NCBI GenBank assembly: GCA_014238345.1
Contig: JABABF010000155.1
Span: 1-13,686, forward strand
Length of the DNA: 13,686 nt
Direction: 5' to 3'
DNA from: Gammaproteobacteria bacterium
Lineage (GTDB): Bacteria > Pseudomonadota > Gammaproteobacteria > JABABF01
Below are positions 6,595 through 13,686 of the stretch, one piece after another. How positions within the stretch are numbered: position 1 is the stretch's first letter; each line of letters opens with the position of its first letter. Under the pieces are notes generated by a model, which searched no databases, was not told the origin of the DNA, and saw only the letters and a program-made list of their open reading frames with translations. The position numbers and the translations under genes were made by a program.

Positions 6595-8901
6595 ATGCCT
6601 CCAGTACACCCCAGCCCAGAGCTGCACAACACCCTAGAGCGTTGCTTTCGTTTGGCTAGCGAGATGCATCACGAGCATGTCAGTACGGAACACTTATTAC
6701 TGGGTCTGCTAGACGACAAAGATGCGGCTTCCGCCCTGCGTGCCTGCGGTGCCCAACTGCCCATACTCCGCGAGAAATTGCAGGATTTCATCACCCGACA
6801 CCATAAAGCATTACCTGCGGACAGCCAATTTGAGCTGCGCCCCTCTATGGGGCTACAACGTATTTTAAGCCGCACCGCCATGCACGCCCAAGGGGCAGGA
6901 CACGAATCGTTCCATGGCGCAGAAGTGCTGGCGACACTGTTCTACGAAGAGGACAATCACGGCGTTCACTTATTGCGTGAACAGGAGATAGAGCGGGTAC
7001 AAATCACCAGCTACATCGCTCATGGCGAACGCCCGGTGGCTGGGCAGGCGGAAGAGGAGGGCAACAGTGCACAGCATACTGCGGCAGATGAAGCCGATGA
7101 TGCCCTGCAAAAATACACGCGTGATCTCTGCCAAGCGGCGCGCGACGGCGAACTGGATCCGCTCATCGGACGTGAGCGCGAATTACAGCGTATAGAGCAA
7201 ATTCTGTGCCGCCGCAACAAGGCCAACCCCTTACTGGTCGGCGAGGTCGGGGTCGGGAAAACTGCCATCGCCGAAGCCTTGGCCAGCCGCATCATCGACG
7301 GCTCTGCTCCCGAAGCTCTGGCCGAGCACACCCTCTACTCACTAGATATGGGTGCGTTGCTGGCGGGTACCCGCTACCGAGGAGATTTCGAAGAGCGCTT
7401 CCAATCGCTCAATGCCGCCTTACTAAAACAGCAGCAGTCGATTTTATTCATAGACGAAATCCATACTGTGGTCGGTTCAGGCAGTGCCTCTGGCAGTGCG
7501 ATGGATGCTGCCAACCTGCTCAAGCCGCTACTGTCTAGCAGAAAAACCCGCTGCATTGGGGCAACTACCTTCAGCGAATACCGAACTATTTTTGAGCGCG
7601 ATAGAGCTCTGTCAAGGCGCTTCCAAAAAGTCCAAATCGAGCCTCCCGATAGTGCCCACAGTATGCGGATACTCAAAGGCCTCAAGCATGGCTTTGAGCA
7701 GCACCATGCATTGCAGTACACCGATAGCTCGCTACGTGCCGCCATCGAATTATCTGAGCAATACCTAGGCGATCGCTCGCTACCTGACAAAGCCATTGAT
7801 GTCATCGATGAGGCCGGTGCCGCCGTGCGCCTAAGTCTAGGAGCGCGCCGACGGCGGGTCGGCGTACGCGATATCGAGCATATCGTCGCACAGATGGCGG
7901 GGGTACCCACGCGCATTATCAGCGGCGGCGAGCGACACCAGCTACAACACTTGGCCACCCACCTCAAGCTTAATATTTTTGGACAAGATCAGGCAATTGC
8001 AACGCTGGTTTCGGCTATCAAACTGGCGCGCACTGGCCTTAATTCTCCAGAAAAAACCATGGGATCCTTTTTGCTGTCCGGACCCACGGGTGTAGGCAAG
8101 ACCGAGCTGTGTAGACAACTGGCACGTCAGCTCGGTGTCGAGTTGATGCGATTTGATATGTCGGAATATATGGAGCGACACACTGTTTCGCGCCTGATCG
8201 GTGCACCGCCGGGCTATGTCGGTCACGAGCGCGATGGCCTGCTGACCGAAGCGGTAACCAAAAACCCCTCTGGAGTACTGTTGCTTGATGAGATCGAAAA
8301 AGCCCACAGCGAAATCTTTAATCTGTTGCTACAAGTGATGGATCATGGACAACTAACCGACAGCAACGGTCGGGCGGCCAATTTCCGTAACCTGATCTTG
8401 GTCATGACCACCAATGCGGGTGCGGCGGATACCGCCCGCCGCAGTGTCGGCTTCACTGAGCAGAATCGTAGCGAAGACTCAGAACGCGCTATAGAGCGTC
8501 TGTTCACTCCCGAGTTCCGCAATCGACTCGATGCCGTAGTGCAATTTGCGCCGCTGAGCAAATCAGTCATTAAGAGCGTGGTCGAAAAATTCCTCGCTGA
8601 ACTACAGGCGCGACTGGATGGGCGCCTGGTGACACTACAAGTCGATGATGCGGCACGCACCTGGTTAGTTGAGAGAGGCTATGACCCAATCATGGGGGCG
8701 CGACCGATGGAGCGCCTAGTGCGCGATCAAATCGCATCGCCACTAGCCGAGCAACTGTTGGAATTAGCCACTGGGAAACCGCGGGTAGCTCAAGTGACTC
8801 CGGCGGCAAATCAGCGCAGCCTAATACTGAGGCTACGGGAGTCGAGCAACACGAAAAAAGTGCCGCAGACTGCCGAAGTGGAACTGAGTGGAGGCAACTG
8901 A
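6595..8901 (+). CDS. clpA: ATP-dependent Clp protease ATP-binding subunit ClpA
   Basis: Hexameric AAA+ unfoldase that feeds substrates, including those delivered by ClpS, into the ClpP peptidase. At 768 residues it matches E. coli ClpA (758). Order: N-domain at about 1-145 with the E-H-L-L-L-G-L-L helix that contacts ClpS; an acidic linker at about 150-170; AAA module 1 with Walker A G-E-V-G-V-G-K-T at 216-223, pore segment R-Y-R-G-D-F-E near 260-266 and Walker B L-F-I-D-E at 284-288; AAA module 2 with Walker A G-P-T-G-V-G-K-T at 496-503, pore G-Y-V-G at 540-543 and Walker B L-L-L-D-E at 562-566. The ClpP-docking loop reads V-G-F at 618-620 where E. coli has I-G-L. No middle domain is present, which excludes ClpB. 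The ATG at 6595 has no obvious ribosome site, so translation may depend on clpS 21 bases upstream. Confidence 0.97.
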   Translation: MPPVHPSPELHNTLERCFRLASEMHHEHVSTEHLLLGLLDDKDAASALRACGAQLPILREKLQDFITRHHKALPADSQFELRPSMGLQRILSRTAMHAQGAGHESFHGAEVLATLFYEEDNHGVHLLREQEIERVQITSYIAHGERPVAGQAEEEGNSAQHTAADEADDALQKYTRDLCQAARDGELDPLIGRERELQRIEQILCRRNKANPLLVGEVGVGKTAIAEALASRIIDGSAPEALAEHTLYSLDMGALLAGTRYRGDFEERFQSLNAALLKQQQSILFIDEIHTVVGSGSASGSAMDAANLLKPLLSSRKTRCIGATTFSEYRTIFERDRALSRRFQKVQIEPPDSAHSMRILKGLKHGFEQHHALQYTDSSLRAAIELSEQYLGDRSLPDKAIDVIDEAGAAVRLSLGARRRRVGVRDIEHIVAQMAGVPTRIISGGERHQLQHLATHLKLNIFGQDQAIATLVSAIKLARTGLNSPEKTMGSFLLSGPTGVGKTELCRQLARQLGVELMRFDMSEYMERHTVSRLIGAPPGYVGHERDGLLTEAVTKNPSGVLLLDEIEKAHSEIFNLLLQVMDHGQLTDSNGRAANFRNLILVMTTNAGAADTARRSVGFTEQNRSEDSERAIERLFTPEFRNRLDAVVQFAPLSKSVIKSVVEKFLAELQARLDGRLVTLQVDDAARTWLVERGYDPIMGARPMERLVRDQIASPLAEQLLELATGKPRVAQVTPAANQRSLILRLRESSNTKKVPQTAEVELSGGN

Positions 8902-8929
8902 TTTAATGGCTGATTGCCGTGCCAGCAAC

Positions 8930-8951
8930 AGTGCATACAGAGTGCATACAG
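8930..8951. repeat. Tandem 11-base repeat between clpA and infA
   Basis: Two perfect adjacent copies of AGTGCATACAG (8930-8940 and 8941-8951) lie in the 62-base gap between the convergent clpA and infA stops. Confidence 0.9.
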
Positions 8952-8957
8952 CACTCT
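8939..8957. terminator. Hairpin between convergent clpA and infA
   Basis: Bases GAGTGC (8940-8945) and GCACTC (8951-8956) form a perfect 6-base stem around the 5-base loop ATACA; A8939 and T8957 add a seventh pair. Its place between two converging genes suggests transcript-end formation or RNA stabilisation on both strands. Neither strand has a U-tract after it, so a standard intrinsic terminator is doubtful. Confidence 0.35.
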
Positions 8958-8963
8958 ACCACC

Positions 8964-9182
8964 TCACTGCTCTCGATAAATAATGCGACCTTTGCTCAGA
9001 TCGTAGTTAGATAATTCGACACGCACTTTATCACCGGTCAAAATACGGATGTAGTTTTTACGAATGCGTCCCGAGATGTGAGCGATGATCGTGTGGCCGT
9101 TTTCCAGTAGCACACGAAAAGTGGTATTCGGTAGAGTGTCGACGACCTCTCCCACCATCTCTACATAATCTTCCTTAGCCAT
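8964..9182 (-). CDS. infA: Translation initiation factor IF-1
   Basis: Binds the 30S A site during initiation together with IF-2 and IF-3; a single OB-fold protein and essential in E. coli. The product is 72 residues, exactly the E. coli length. It begins M-A-K-E-D and contains the family blocks L-P-N-T-x-F-R-V, L-E-N-G-H, A-H-I-S-G-R-I-R-K-N-Y-I-R-I-L-T-G-D-K-V and Y-D-L-S-K-G-R-I. The frame extends upstream to 9209, but homology and a ribosome site (GGAG, nine bases away) fix the ATG at 9182. The start lies inside the end of the upstream NTF2-like gene (8-base overlap), so the two are probably cotranscribed. It converges on clpA, as in E. coli and Pseudomonas. Confidence 0.98.
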   Translation of the reverse strand: MAKEDYVEMVGEVVDTLPNTTFRVLLENGHTIIAHISGRIRKNYIRILTGDKVRVELSNYDLSKGRIIYREQ

Positions 9183-9723
9183 GCGCCACAGCTCCAGCAT
9201 TGCCACCACCTAGCATGGCGATCAACCGAGCTTTAGTGGGAACCACCCAATTCTCACACAACACGGGCGACAGCAGACCCGCTGCTTCCAGCTGATCACA
9301 GAGCCACATCTGGTGAGCCAAATCGAAGAGATCCAGCTGCTCAGCTATTTTCATATCAGCATTAAAACGCAGAAAAGAAATGCCTGGAGTCTCGTAATAA
9401 GATCCATCGGCGCGTTGACCGGGACCGCGATTCATCCAGTGGGTGATCACCCGATTTTCCGCCGATACATAGATGCCCGTATAGGGAAAGGACCAGCCCT
9501 CCCAGCCATGTTGCATATCGCGACCGTAGTGGGTGTTCTTGATCTCCTCAATCCCCTCTGATCGCACCAACATCGTGCCAGCATACTCACAGCTATAGAC
9601 ACAGTCCTCGGCGTACAATTCATCGACAAAAAATGTCCATTCATTACGCTGCTCGGCCTCGGCATGACAGCTGATCAAATATTCAACGCGTTTGCGCAAC
9701 GCAACCGGAGAGTGCTCAGTCAT
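9175..9723 (-). CDS. NTF2/SnoaL-like family protein, function unknown
   Basis: A 182-residue soluble protein without signal peptide or membrane segment. The layout fits the NTF2-like cone fold: an N-terminal helical part with R-V-E-Y-L-I...H-A-E-A-E-Q-R-N-E-W-T-F-F-V-D-E-L-Y, then beta strands with V-Y-S-C-E-Y, G-W-E-G-W-S-F-P-Y, V-I-T-H-W-M-N-R-G-P-G (about 92-102) and I-S-F-L-R-F, ending with D-L-F-D-L-A-H-Q-M. The clustered H, W, D and R residues could line a small-molecule pocket, but family members include enzymes, binding proteins and non-catalytic forms, so no reaction is assigned. I chose the ATG at 9723 over the adjoining GTG at 9726; the ribosome site is weak for both. Its stop overlaps infA by 8 bases, and trxB ends 74 bases upstream on the same strand. 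It occupies the place where many gammaproteobacteria have ate/bpt and aat. Confidence 0.8.
   Translation of the reverse strand: MTEHSPVALRKRVEYLISCHAEAEQRNEWTFFVDELYAEDCVYSCEYAGTMLVRSEGIEEIKNTHYGRDMQHGWEGWSFPYTGIYVSAENRVITHWMNRGPGQRADGSYYETPGISFLRFNADMKIAEQLDLFDLAHQMWLCDQLEAAGLLSPVLCENWVVPTKARLIAMLGGGNAGAVAHG
9192..9195 (-). promoter_or_regulatory. infA Shine-Dalgarno inside the upstream gene
   Basis: CTCC on the plus strand gives GGAG on the coding strand, nine bases before the infA ATG and within the last codons of the NTF2-like gene. It decides the 72-residue infA start over the longer reading frame. Confidence 0.7.
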
Positions 9724-9800
9724 CACCGTGGTTGTGGTTTACGTTGCATCATGTATGCCAGTGTACACCACTCTCTGCCACAGCTGCTCTGCGTGAGCGC

Positions 9801-10802
9801 TCAGCTCGACGGCGCATCAAGGAAGCGTTCGGCATCCAAGGCCGCCATGCACCCTAGGCCAGCGGCCGTCACCGCTTGGCGATATACCGGGTCGCTGACA
9901 TCGCCAGCGGCGAATACACCTGGGATACTGGTCGCCGTGCCACCGCCCACGGTACGCAAATAGCCGCCATCCATATCCAGCTGAGCGTCGAATAATGCAG
10001 TATTGGGCTGATGGCCGATGGCGATGAACACCCCGTTCATCGGCTCTTCTCGCAGCTGACCCGAGGATAGATCACGCAGCTTCACGCCGGTGACACCGCT
10101 GTCATCCCCACAGACCTCTTCGAGTACATGATGCCAACGAATGCTGAGTTTCCCCGCCCGCTCGAGCTCAAACAGGCGTTGCTGCAAAATACGCTCAGCG
10201 CGCAATTCGCCGCGCCGATGCACCAATATCACCCGACGTGCCAACTTACATAAGTACAGGCACTCTTCGGCAGCAGTGTTTCCGCCGCCGATAACCAACA
10301 CATCCTGACCACGAAAAAAGAAGCCATCACAAGTAGCGCAGGCACTGACGCCACGACCCAAATAGCGCCGCTCAGATTCCAGCCCTAAATATTTTGCCGA
10401 AGCGCCCGTGGCGATAATCAGCGCTTCACAGCGATAGCTGTCGCGCTCACCACGCAGTAGGAAGGGACGTCTGCTGAGATCAGCTGTCACGATGTGATCG
10501 CAACGCAGCTCAGCACCAAAGCGCCCAGCGTGATCACGCATAGCGTCCATCAATTGTGGCCCCTGCAAACCCGGAACCCCCGCTGGCCAATTTTCCACTT
10601 CCGTCGTCGTGGTCAACTGCCCACCAGGTTCCTCGCCACTAATCAACAGTGGCGCAAGATTGGCACGGGAGGCATAGATAGCGGCGGTACAACCCGCCGG
10701 GCCAGAGCCGAGAATGAGCAGGCGACAGTCCACCTCCTGTGCCACCTCAGTGCGATTGTCCGTCTGAGCCATCTCCATCAGCCATAGGCAAACCGCAGGC
10801 AT
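9801..10802 (-). CDS. trxB: Thioredoxin reductase (NADPH)
   Basis: Flavoprotein that passes electrons from NADPH through FAD and a redox disulfide to thioredoxin in the cytosol. Visible in order are the FAD dinucleotide motif G-S-G-P-A-G at 32-37, G-G-Q-L-T-T-T-T-E-V-E-N-W at 60-72, the redox-active C-A-T-C at 155-158, the NADPH motif G-G-G-N-T-A at 172-177 with the NADP-phosphate-binding H-R-R near 195, and the FAD-binding G-V-F-A-A-G-D-V at 295-302. These are those of the low-molecular-weight bacterial enzyme. The listed start gives 333 residues (E. coli 321); internal ATGs at 10778 and 10772 would give 325 or 323, closer to the family length. A GGGGAT stretch upstream gives mild support to the first ATG, so the start is unsettled. 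It is divergent from ftsK (66-base gap). Confidence 0.96.
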   Translation of the reverse strand: MPAVCLWLMEMAQTDNRTEVAQEVDCRLLILGSGPAGCTAAIYASRANLAPLLISGEEPGGQLTTTTEVENWPAGVPGLQGPQLMDAMRDHAGRFGAELRCDHIVTADLSRRPFLLRGERDSYRCEALIIATGASAKYLGLESERRYLGRGVSACATCDGFFFRGQDVLVIGGGNTAAEECLYLCKLARRVILVHRRGELRAERILQQRLFELERAGKLSIRWHHVLEEVCGDDSGVTGVKLRDLSSGQLREEPMNGVFIAIGHQPNTALFDAQLDMDGGYLRTVGGGTATSIPGVFAAGDVSDPVYRQAVTAAGLGCMAALDAERFLDAPSS

Positions 10803-10854
10803 TGTACCGCCATCCCCGACGCAGTACCCAGTAATCTAAAATAATGGGGCAAGT

Positions 10855-10859
10855 GGGAG
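10855..10859 (+). promoter_or_regulatory. ftsK ribosome binding site
   Basis: GGGAG lies nine bases before the ATG at 10869, with an A-rich spacer. It supports this start, as the frame has no homology further upstream. Confidence 0.7.
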
Positions 10860-10868
10860 AAAAAATAA

Positions 10869-13367
10869 ATGGGGCTCAAGCCACCAACACTGCCCGAGGA
10901 TAACGCCAGCAACCCGCTCGGCATCCACTGGCGACACGAATTACTGCCGCTGACACTCGCTGTCACTGCCTGCTACCTACTCGCAGCCATGCTGAGCTTT
11001 CAACCCACCGACCCCGCTTGGTCGACTAGCGGAGAGAGTGGTAGCGCAACCTATAACTGGGGTGGTCCGGTCGGTGCTTGGATAGTCGATGTGCTGTTCA
11101 ATTTCTTTGGTCAGGTCGCACTGTTATTGCCACTAGTACTATTGGCTCATGCCTACCGCTTACTGCGCGGTCGCCGCACCACGTGGCAATGGCGCGCTAC
11201 CACCGGACGCGGGTTCAGTTTCTTGCTATTCCTGTGCTCGGTCTGCGCCATCGCTACATTACTGGGGGGAGCCGCTGGCATGGTCTATAGCAACACCCCT
11301 ATATTAAGTTCACCCATAGCCTGCTCGGCTATTGAGGGGCGGTTGCCCTGTGGGACTGGCGGAGTCATCGGCATGGAGCTCGCTCATCGCATGACAGCTC
11401 TTTTCGGAAACTTTGGCACACGGCTCCTACTATTCGCTGTTGCTCTGCTCAGCCTATCACACATCGCCCAATTTTCTTGGCTGAGCACCGCCACTCGCTT
11501 TGGCCACTGGCTACGCTATGCGCTACACACTGCGGTCGCTATCAGTATCCGCGCAGCGAGCGCATTGGCCACTACCGGGCGATACCTTAGCGGCGCACTG
11601 ACCGCCGTGATAGCGCGGCGGCGCCCGGCAGCTACGGCACTGAGCGAAGCAGAGAGCGTGGCGGCTCTCGACTCGGTGCCCAAAGTGACACCGTCCACCG
11701 TGGAGCTGAGCTCGGCAACCGAGTCCGATAGTGAGTCAAGTGCCACGATAGGCAAACCGATTCCGCAGGTTTCCGCACTGCCAGCACCCGAGATAGCCCC
11801 CCCAGTAAAACACCGCTCACAGAGCAAGCCCCAAAGCCCGATCGATAAGGGAAACGGCATGCCAGCGCTCGGATTATTGGATCAAAAAAAAGTAAAAGAA
11901 GATCTCAATATCCGGCGTGAAGAACTAGAGGCACTGGGGCAGCGTCTAGAGAGCCGCCTCAAGGATTTTGGCATCAGCGCAGAAGTGGTATCAATCTACC
12001 CCGGCCCGGTGATCACACGCTTTGAAATCCGCCCGGCAGCGGGCATCAAAGTCAGCCGCATCAGTTCTCTGGCCAAGGATTTAGCGCGCTCTCTGGCAGT
12101 GATCAGTGTGCGGGTCGTCGAAGTCATCCCCGGCAAATCCGTCGTCGGCATTGAAGTCCCCAACGAGCACCGCACATTAGTCAGCTTGCACGATGTGTTG
12201 GCCTCGCCGATATGGAGCGAATCGACGGCGCCACTAAGCTTGGCCTTGGGACATGACATCTCCGGCCACCCGGTCGTCGTCGATTTAGCGAAGATGCCGC
12301 ACCTGCTGGTGGCGGGCACCACCGGTGCTGGCAAGTCAGTCGGCGTTAACGCCATGTTGCTCAGCCTGTTGCTGAAGTCGCCCCCCGAGCAAGTGCGCCT
12401 CATCCTAGTAGATCCCAAAATGCTCGAGCTGTCGGTCTACGATGGCATCCCCCATCTGTTGACACCGGTGATTACCGATATGAAAGATGCCGCTCGCGGA
12501 TTACGCTGGTGCGTCGCCGAAATGGAGCGCCGCTACAAGTTGATGGCAACGCTGGGAGTGCGTAATATAGCGGGCTACAATCGGCGCATTCACGAGGCCT
12601 TGGAAACTGGCAAGCCATTACAGCCCAGAAGTGCTGATGACAATATAGAGGGGGGAGGGCAGTCAGCTGAGCTGGCGTTGGAGCCGCTGCCATTGATCGT
12701 CGTCGTCATCGACGAATTCGCCGATATGATGATGATCGTCGGCAAAAAAGTCGAGCAATTGATCGCCCGAATCGCGCAAAAAGCGCGGGCTGCTGGCATC
12801 CACCTGGTGCTGGCGACACAGCGTCCCTCGGTCGATGTCATCACGGGTCTGATCAAGGCCAATATTCCCTCGCGCATCGCCTACCAAGTCTCCTCTCGAA
12901 TCGACGCACGCACTATCATGGATCAGTCCGGGGCTGAGCAACTGCTAGGGCATGGCGATATGCTCTATCTCCCCGCTGGAGGCATCGTGCCAACACGCGT
13001 CCACGGTGCCTTCGTGTCAGATGAGGAGGTGCATCGAGTGGTTGCTGAATGGAAAAAACAAAGCGAACCCAATTATTTATCATTAGTATTAGATGTAAGT
13101 GGTGAAGAATCGACAGGCGACTACCCATTGCCGAGCCTTGATGATGGCGAAGAGCAAGATGGCGAAAAAGACCCGCTCTACGATCAGGCTCTGAGTTTTG
13201 TCATCGAATCGCGGCGCAGTTCCATCTCCGCAGTGCAGCGCAAGCTGCGTATCGGCTATAACCGTGCAGCTCGCCTCATTGAAATCATGGAGCAGAGCGG
13301 GGTCGTTAGTCCGATGGAGAGCAATGGTAGCCGCGAAGTGCTGGTGCCAGCGCGTGACTGCGAATAG
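10869..13367 (+). CDS. ftsK: DNA translocase FtsK
   Basis: Septum-located hexameric DNA pump that moves the chromosome termini apart, activates XerCD recombination at dif, and joins the divisome through its membrane part. At 832 residues it has the short-linker form (Pseudomonas about 810, E. coli 1329). The N-terminal membrane part spans about 25-205 with segments near 26-46, 70-98, 114-140 and 183-203; a low-complexity linker rich in S, A, P and E runs from about 250 to 330. The alpha domain starts near 335 (L-G-L-L-D). The beta RecA-like motor has Walker A G-T-T-G-A-G-K-S at 483-490 and Walker B V-V-V-I-D-E at 611-616, followed by the conserved A-R-A-A-G-I-H-L-V-L-A-T-Q-R-P-S-V-D-V-I-T block. 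The C-terminal gamma winged helix at about 767-832 (I-S-A-V-Q-R-K-L-R-I-G-Y-N-R-A-A-R) should read KOPS and contact XerD. lolA starts two bases after its stop. Confidence 0.97.
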   Translation: MGLKPPTLPEDNASNPLGIHWRHELLPLTLAVTACYLLAAMLSFQPTDPAWSTSGESGSATYNWGGPVGAWIVDVLFNFFGQVALLLPLVLLAHAYRLLRGRRTTWQWRATTGRGFSFLLFLCSVCAIATLLGGAAGMVYSNTPILSSPIACSAIEGRLPCGTGGVIGMELAHRMTALFGNFGTRLLLFAVALLSLSHIAQFSWLSTATRFGHWLRYALHTAVAISIRAASALATTGRYLSGALTAVIARRRPAATALSEAESVAALDSVPKVTPSTVELSSATESDSESSATIGKPIPQVSALPAPEIAPPVKHRSQSKPQSPIDKGNGMPALGLLDQKKVKEDLNIRREELEALGQRLESRLKDFGISAEVVSIYPGPVITRFEIRPAAGIKVSRISSLAKDLARSLAVISVRVVEVIPGKSVVGIEVPNEHRTLVSLHDVLASPIWSESTAPLSLALGHDISGHPVVVDLAKMPHLLVAGTTGAGKSVGVNAMLLSLLLKSPPEQVRLILVDPKMLELSVYDGIPHLLTPVITDMKDAARGLRWCVAEMERRYKLMATLGVRNIAGYNRRIHEALETGKPLQPRSADDNIEGGGQSAELALEPLPLIVVVIDEFADMMMIVGKKVEQLIARIAQKARAAGIHLVLATQRPSVDVITGLIKANIPSRIAYQVSSRIDARTIMDQSGAEQLLGHGDMLYLPAGGIVPTRVHGAFVSDEEVHRVVAEWKKQSEPNYLSLVLDVSGEESTGDYPLPSLDDGEEQDGEKDPLYDQALSFVIESRRSSISAVQRKLRIGYNRAARLIEIMEQSGVVSPMESNGSREVLVPARDCE

Positions 13368-13368
13368 C

Positions 13369-13390
13369 GATGTTAATGCTGATGTTAATG
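13369..13390 (+). repeat. 12-base-period repeat at the lolA start
   Basis: Bases GATGTTAATG occur twice (13369-13378 and 13381-13390), separated by CT. The repeat creates four in-frame ATGs at 13370, 13376, 13382 and 13388 and a Met-Leu-Met-Leu N-terminus for LolA. Confidence 0.9.
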
Positions 13391-13686
13391 TTCGGGCGCT
13401 GGCTGGCAGTCATAGGGCTGTTAATCCCGCTATCAACAACGCATAGTAGTGAGGCCAATGCACTGCAGAGCTGCCTGGGGGCTATCCACAGCCTGTCGGC
13501 ACGTTTTCGTCAATCCACCACGGAATCTGGCGATGGCCTGCCACTGGAGATTGAAGGGCGACTCTATCTGCGCACACCACACGATGCCCGCTGGGAAGTG
13601 TTGCAACCCTATCGCGAATTAATCCTCTACAACGGAGCTGAACTCTGGCGCCATGAGCCAGACTTAGAGCAGTTGACGATTCAGAC
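13370..13686 (+). CDS. lolA: Outer membrane lipoprotein carrier LolA (3' partial)
   Basis: Periplasmic chaperone that takes lipoproteins from the LolCDE transporter and passes them to LolB at the outer membrane. The window holds the first 105 codons. Residues 1-31 form a Sec signal peptide: a Met-Leu-rich start, R10, a hydrophobic core W-L-A-V-I-G-L-L-I-P and a probable cut after A-N-A; there is no lipobox, so it is soluble. The mature part matches LolA: an amphipathic start (L-Q-S-C-L-G-A-I-H-S-L-S-A-R-F-R-Q), then G-R-L-Y-L-R-T-P-H-D-A-R-W-E-V and L-I-L-Y-N-G-A-E-L-W. The ATG at 13370 is two bases past the ftsK stop with no clear ribosome site, so translation may be coupled to ftsK; later ATGs at 13376, 13382 and 13388 also fit. 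ftsK-lolA is a common gammaproteobacterial pair. Confidence 0.93.
   Translation, partial: MLMLMLMFGRWLAVIGLLIPLSTTHSSEANALQSCLGAIHSLSARFRQSTTESGDGLPLEIEGRLYLRTPHDARWEVLQPYRELILYNGAELWRHEPDLEQLTIQ

Noticed and set aside
7374..7967. 197-residue open frame on the minus strand inside clpA
   Set aside because: It is antisense to a well-conserved ClpA segment, with composition rich in R, S, C and A and no recognisable motif; a shadow frame.
8902..8963. Possible tRNA or small RNA between clpA and infA (E. coli has a tRNA-Ser gene near here)
   Set aside because: The 62-base gap is too short for a tRNA-Ser and shows no cloverleaf; only the small repeat and hairpin are present.
10803..10868. Promoters for trxB and ftsK in their shared 66-base gap
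   Set aside because: AT-rich hexamers such as TAAAAT and TAGATT occur, but no -35/-10 pair with acceptable spacing and match could be supported on either strand.
1..13686. Mobile elements, CRISPR arrays, integrase attachment sites or defence genes
   Set aside because: No transposase, integrase, regularly spaced repeats or terminal inverted repeats were seen; apart from the first gene and the NTF2-like gene every frame is a recognised housekeeping gene.

Overview
This window looks like part of the chromosome of a gammaproteobacterium, probably a free-living, likely marine one. The gene order resembles the Pseudomonas-type neighbourhood mnmA-hflD-purB / icd / clpS-clpA / infA / trxB / ftsK-lolA, and the proteins align well with the Escherichia and Pseudomonas versions as I recall them. 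I cannot name the genus. Base composition is moderately GC-rich in the housekeeping genes and visibly more AT-rich in the first gene.

Layout. (1) Bases 2-1462 (+) hold the C-terminal part of a secreted or surface protein: three CARDB-like beta-sandwich repeats, each with four cysteines, then two near-identical 68-residue units with a dockerin/EF-hand-like calcium loop. (2) Bases 1507-4669 (-) hold a compact mnmA-hflD-purB operon (tRNA 2-thiouridylation, lysogenization regulator, adenylosuccinate lyase). It ends at a probable terminator that faces the first gene. (3) Bases 4868-8901 (+) hold icd-clpS-clpA with gaps of only 11 and 21 bases: NADP isocitrate dehydrogenase followed by the N-degron adaptor and its AAA+ unfoldase. 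(4) Bases 8964-10802 (-) hold trxB, an NTF2/SnoaL-like gene and infA. The NTF2-like gene overlaps infA by 8 bases and sits where many relatives carry the aminoacyl-tRNA-protein transferase genes aat and ate/bpt. (5) Bases 10869-13686 (+) hold ftsK (DNA translocase and divisome protein) and the start of lolA (periplasmic lipoprotein chaperone), which is cut by the window end.

Most of the window is core cell machinery: translation initiation, tRNA modification, purine synthesis, the TCA cycle, regulated proteolysis, thiol redox, chromosome segregation and lipoprotein sorting. The unusual points are the NTF2-like gene coupled to infA in the aat/ate slot, the one-codon deletion in one of the two duplicated calcium-loop units, the icd-clpS-clpA co-orientation, a small tandem repeat and hairpin between clpA and infA, and a 12-base slippage-type repeat at the lolA start. 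I found no RNA genes, CRISPR arrays, insertion sequences or attachment sites, and no gene-free stretch longer than about 200 bases. I see no clear new multi-gene system here.
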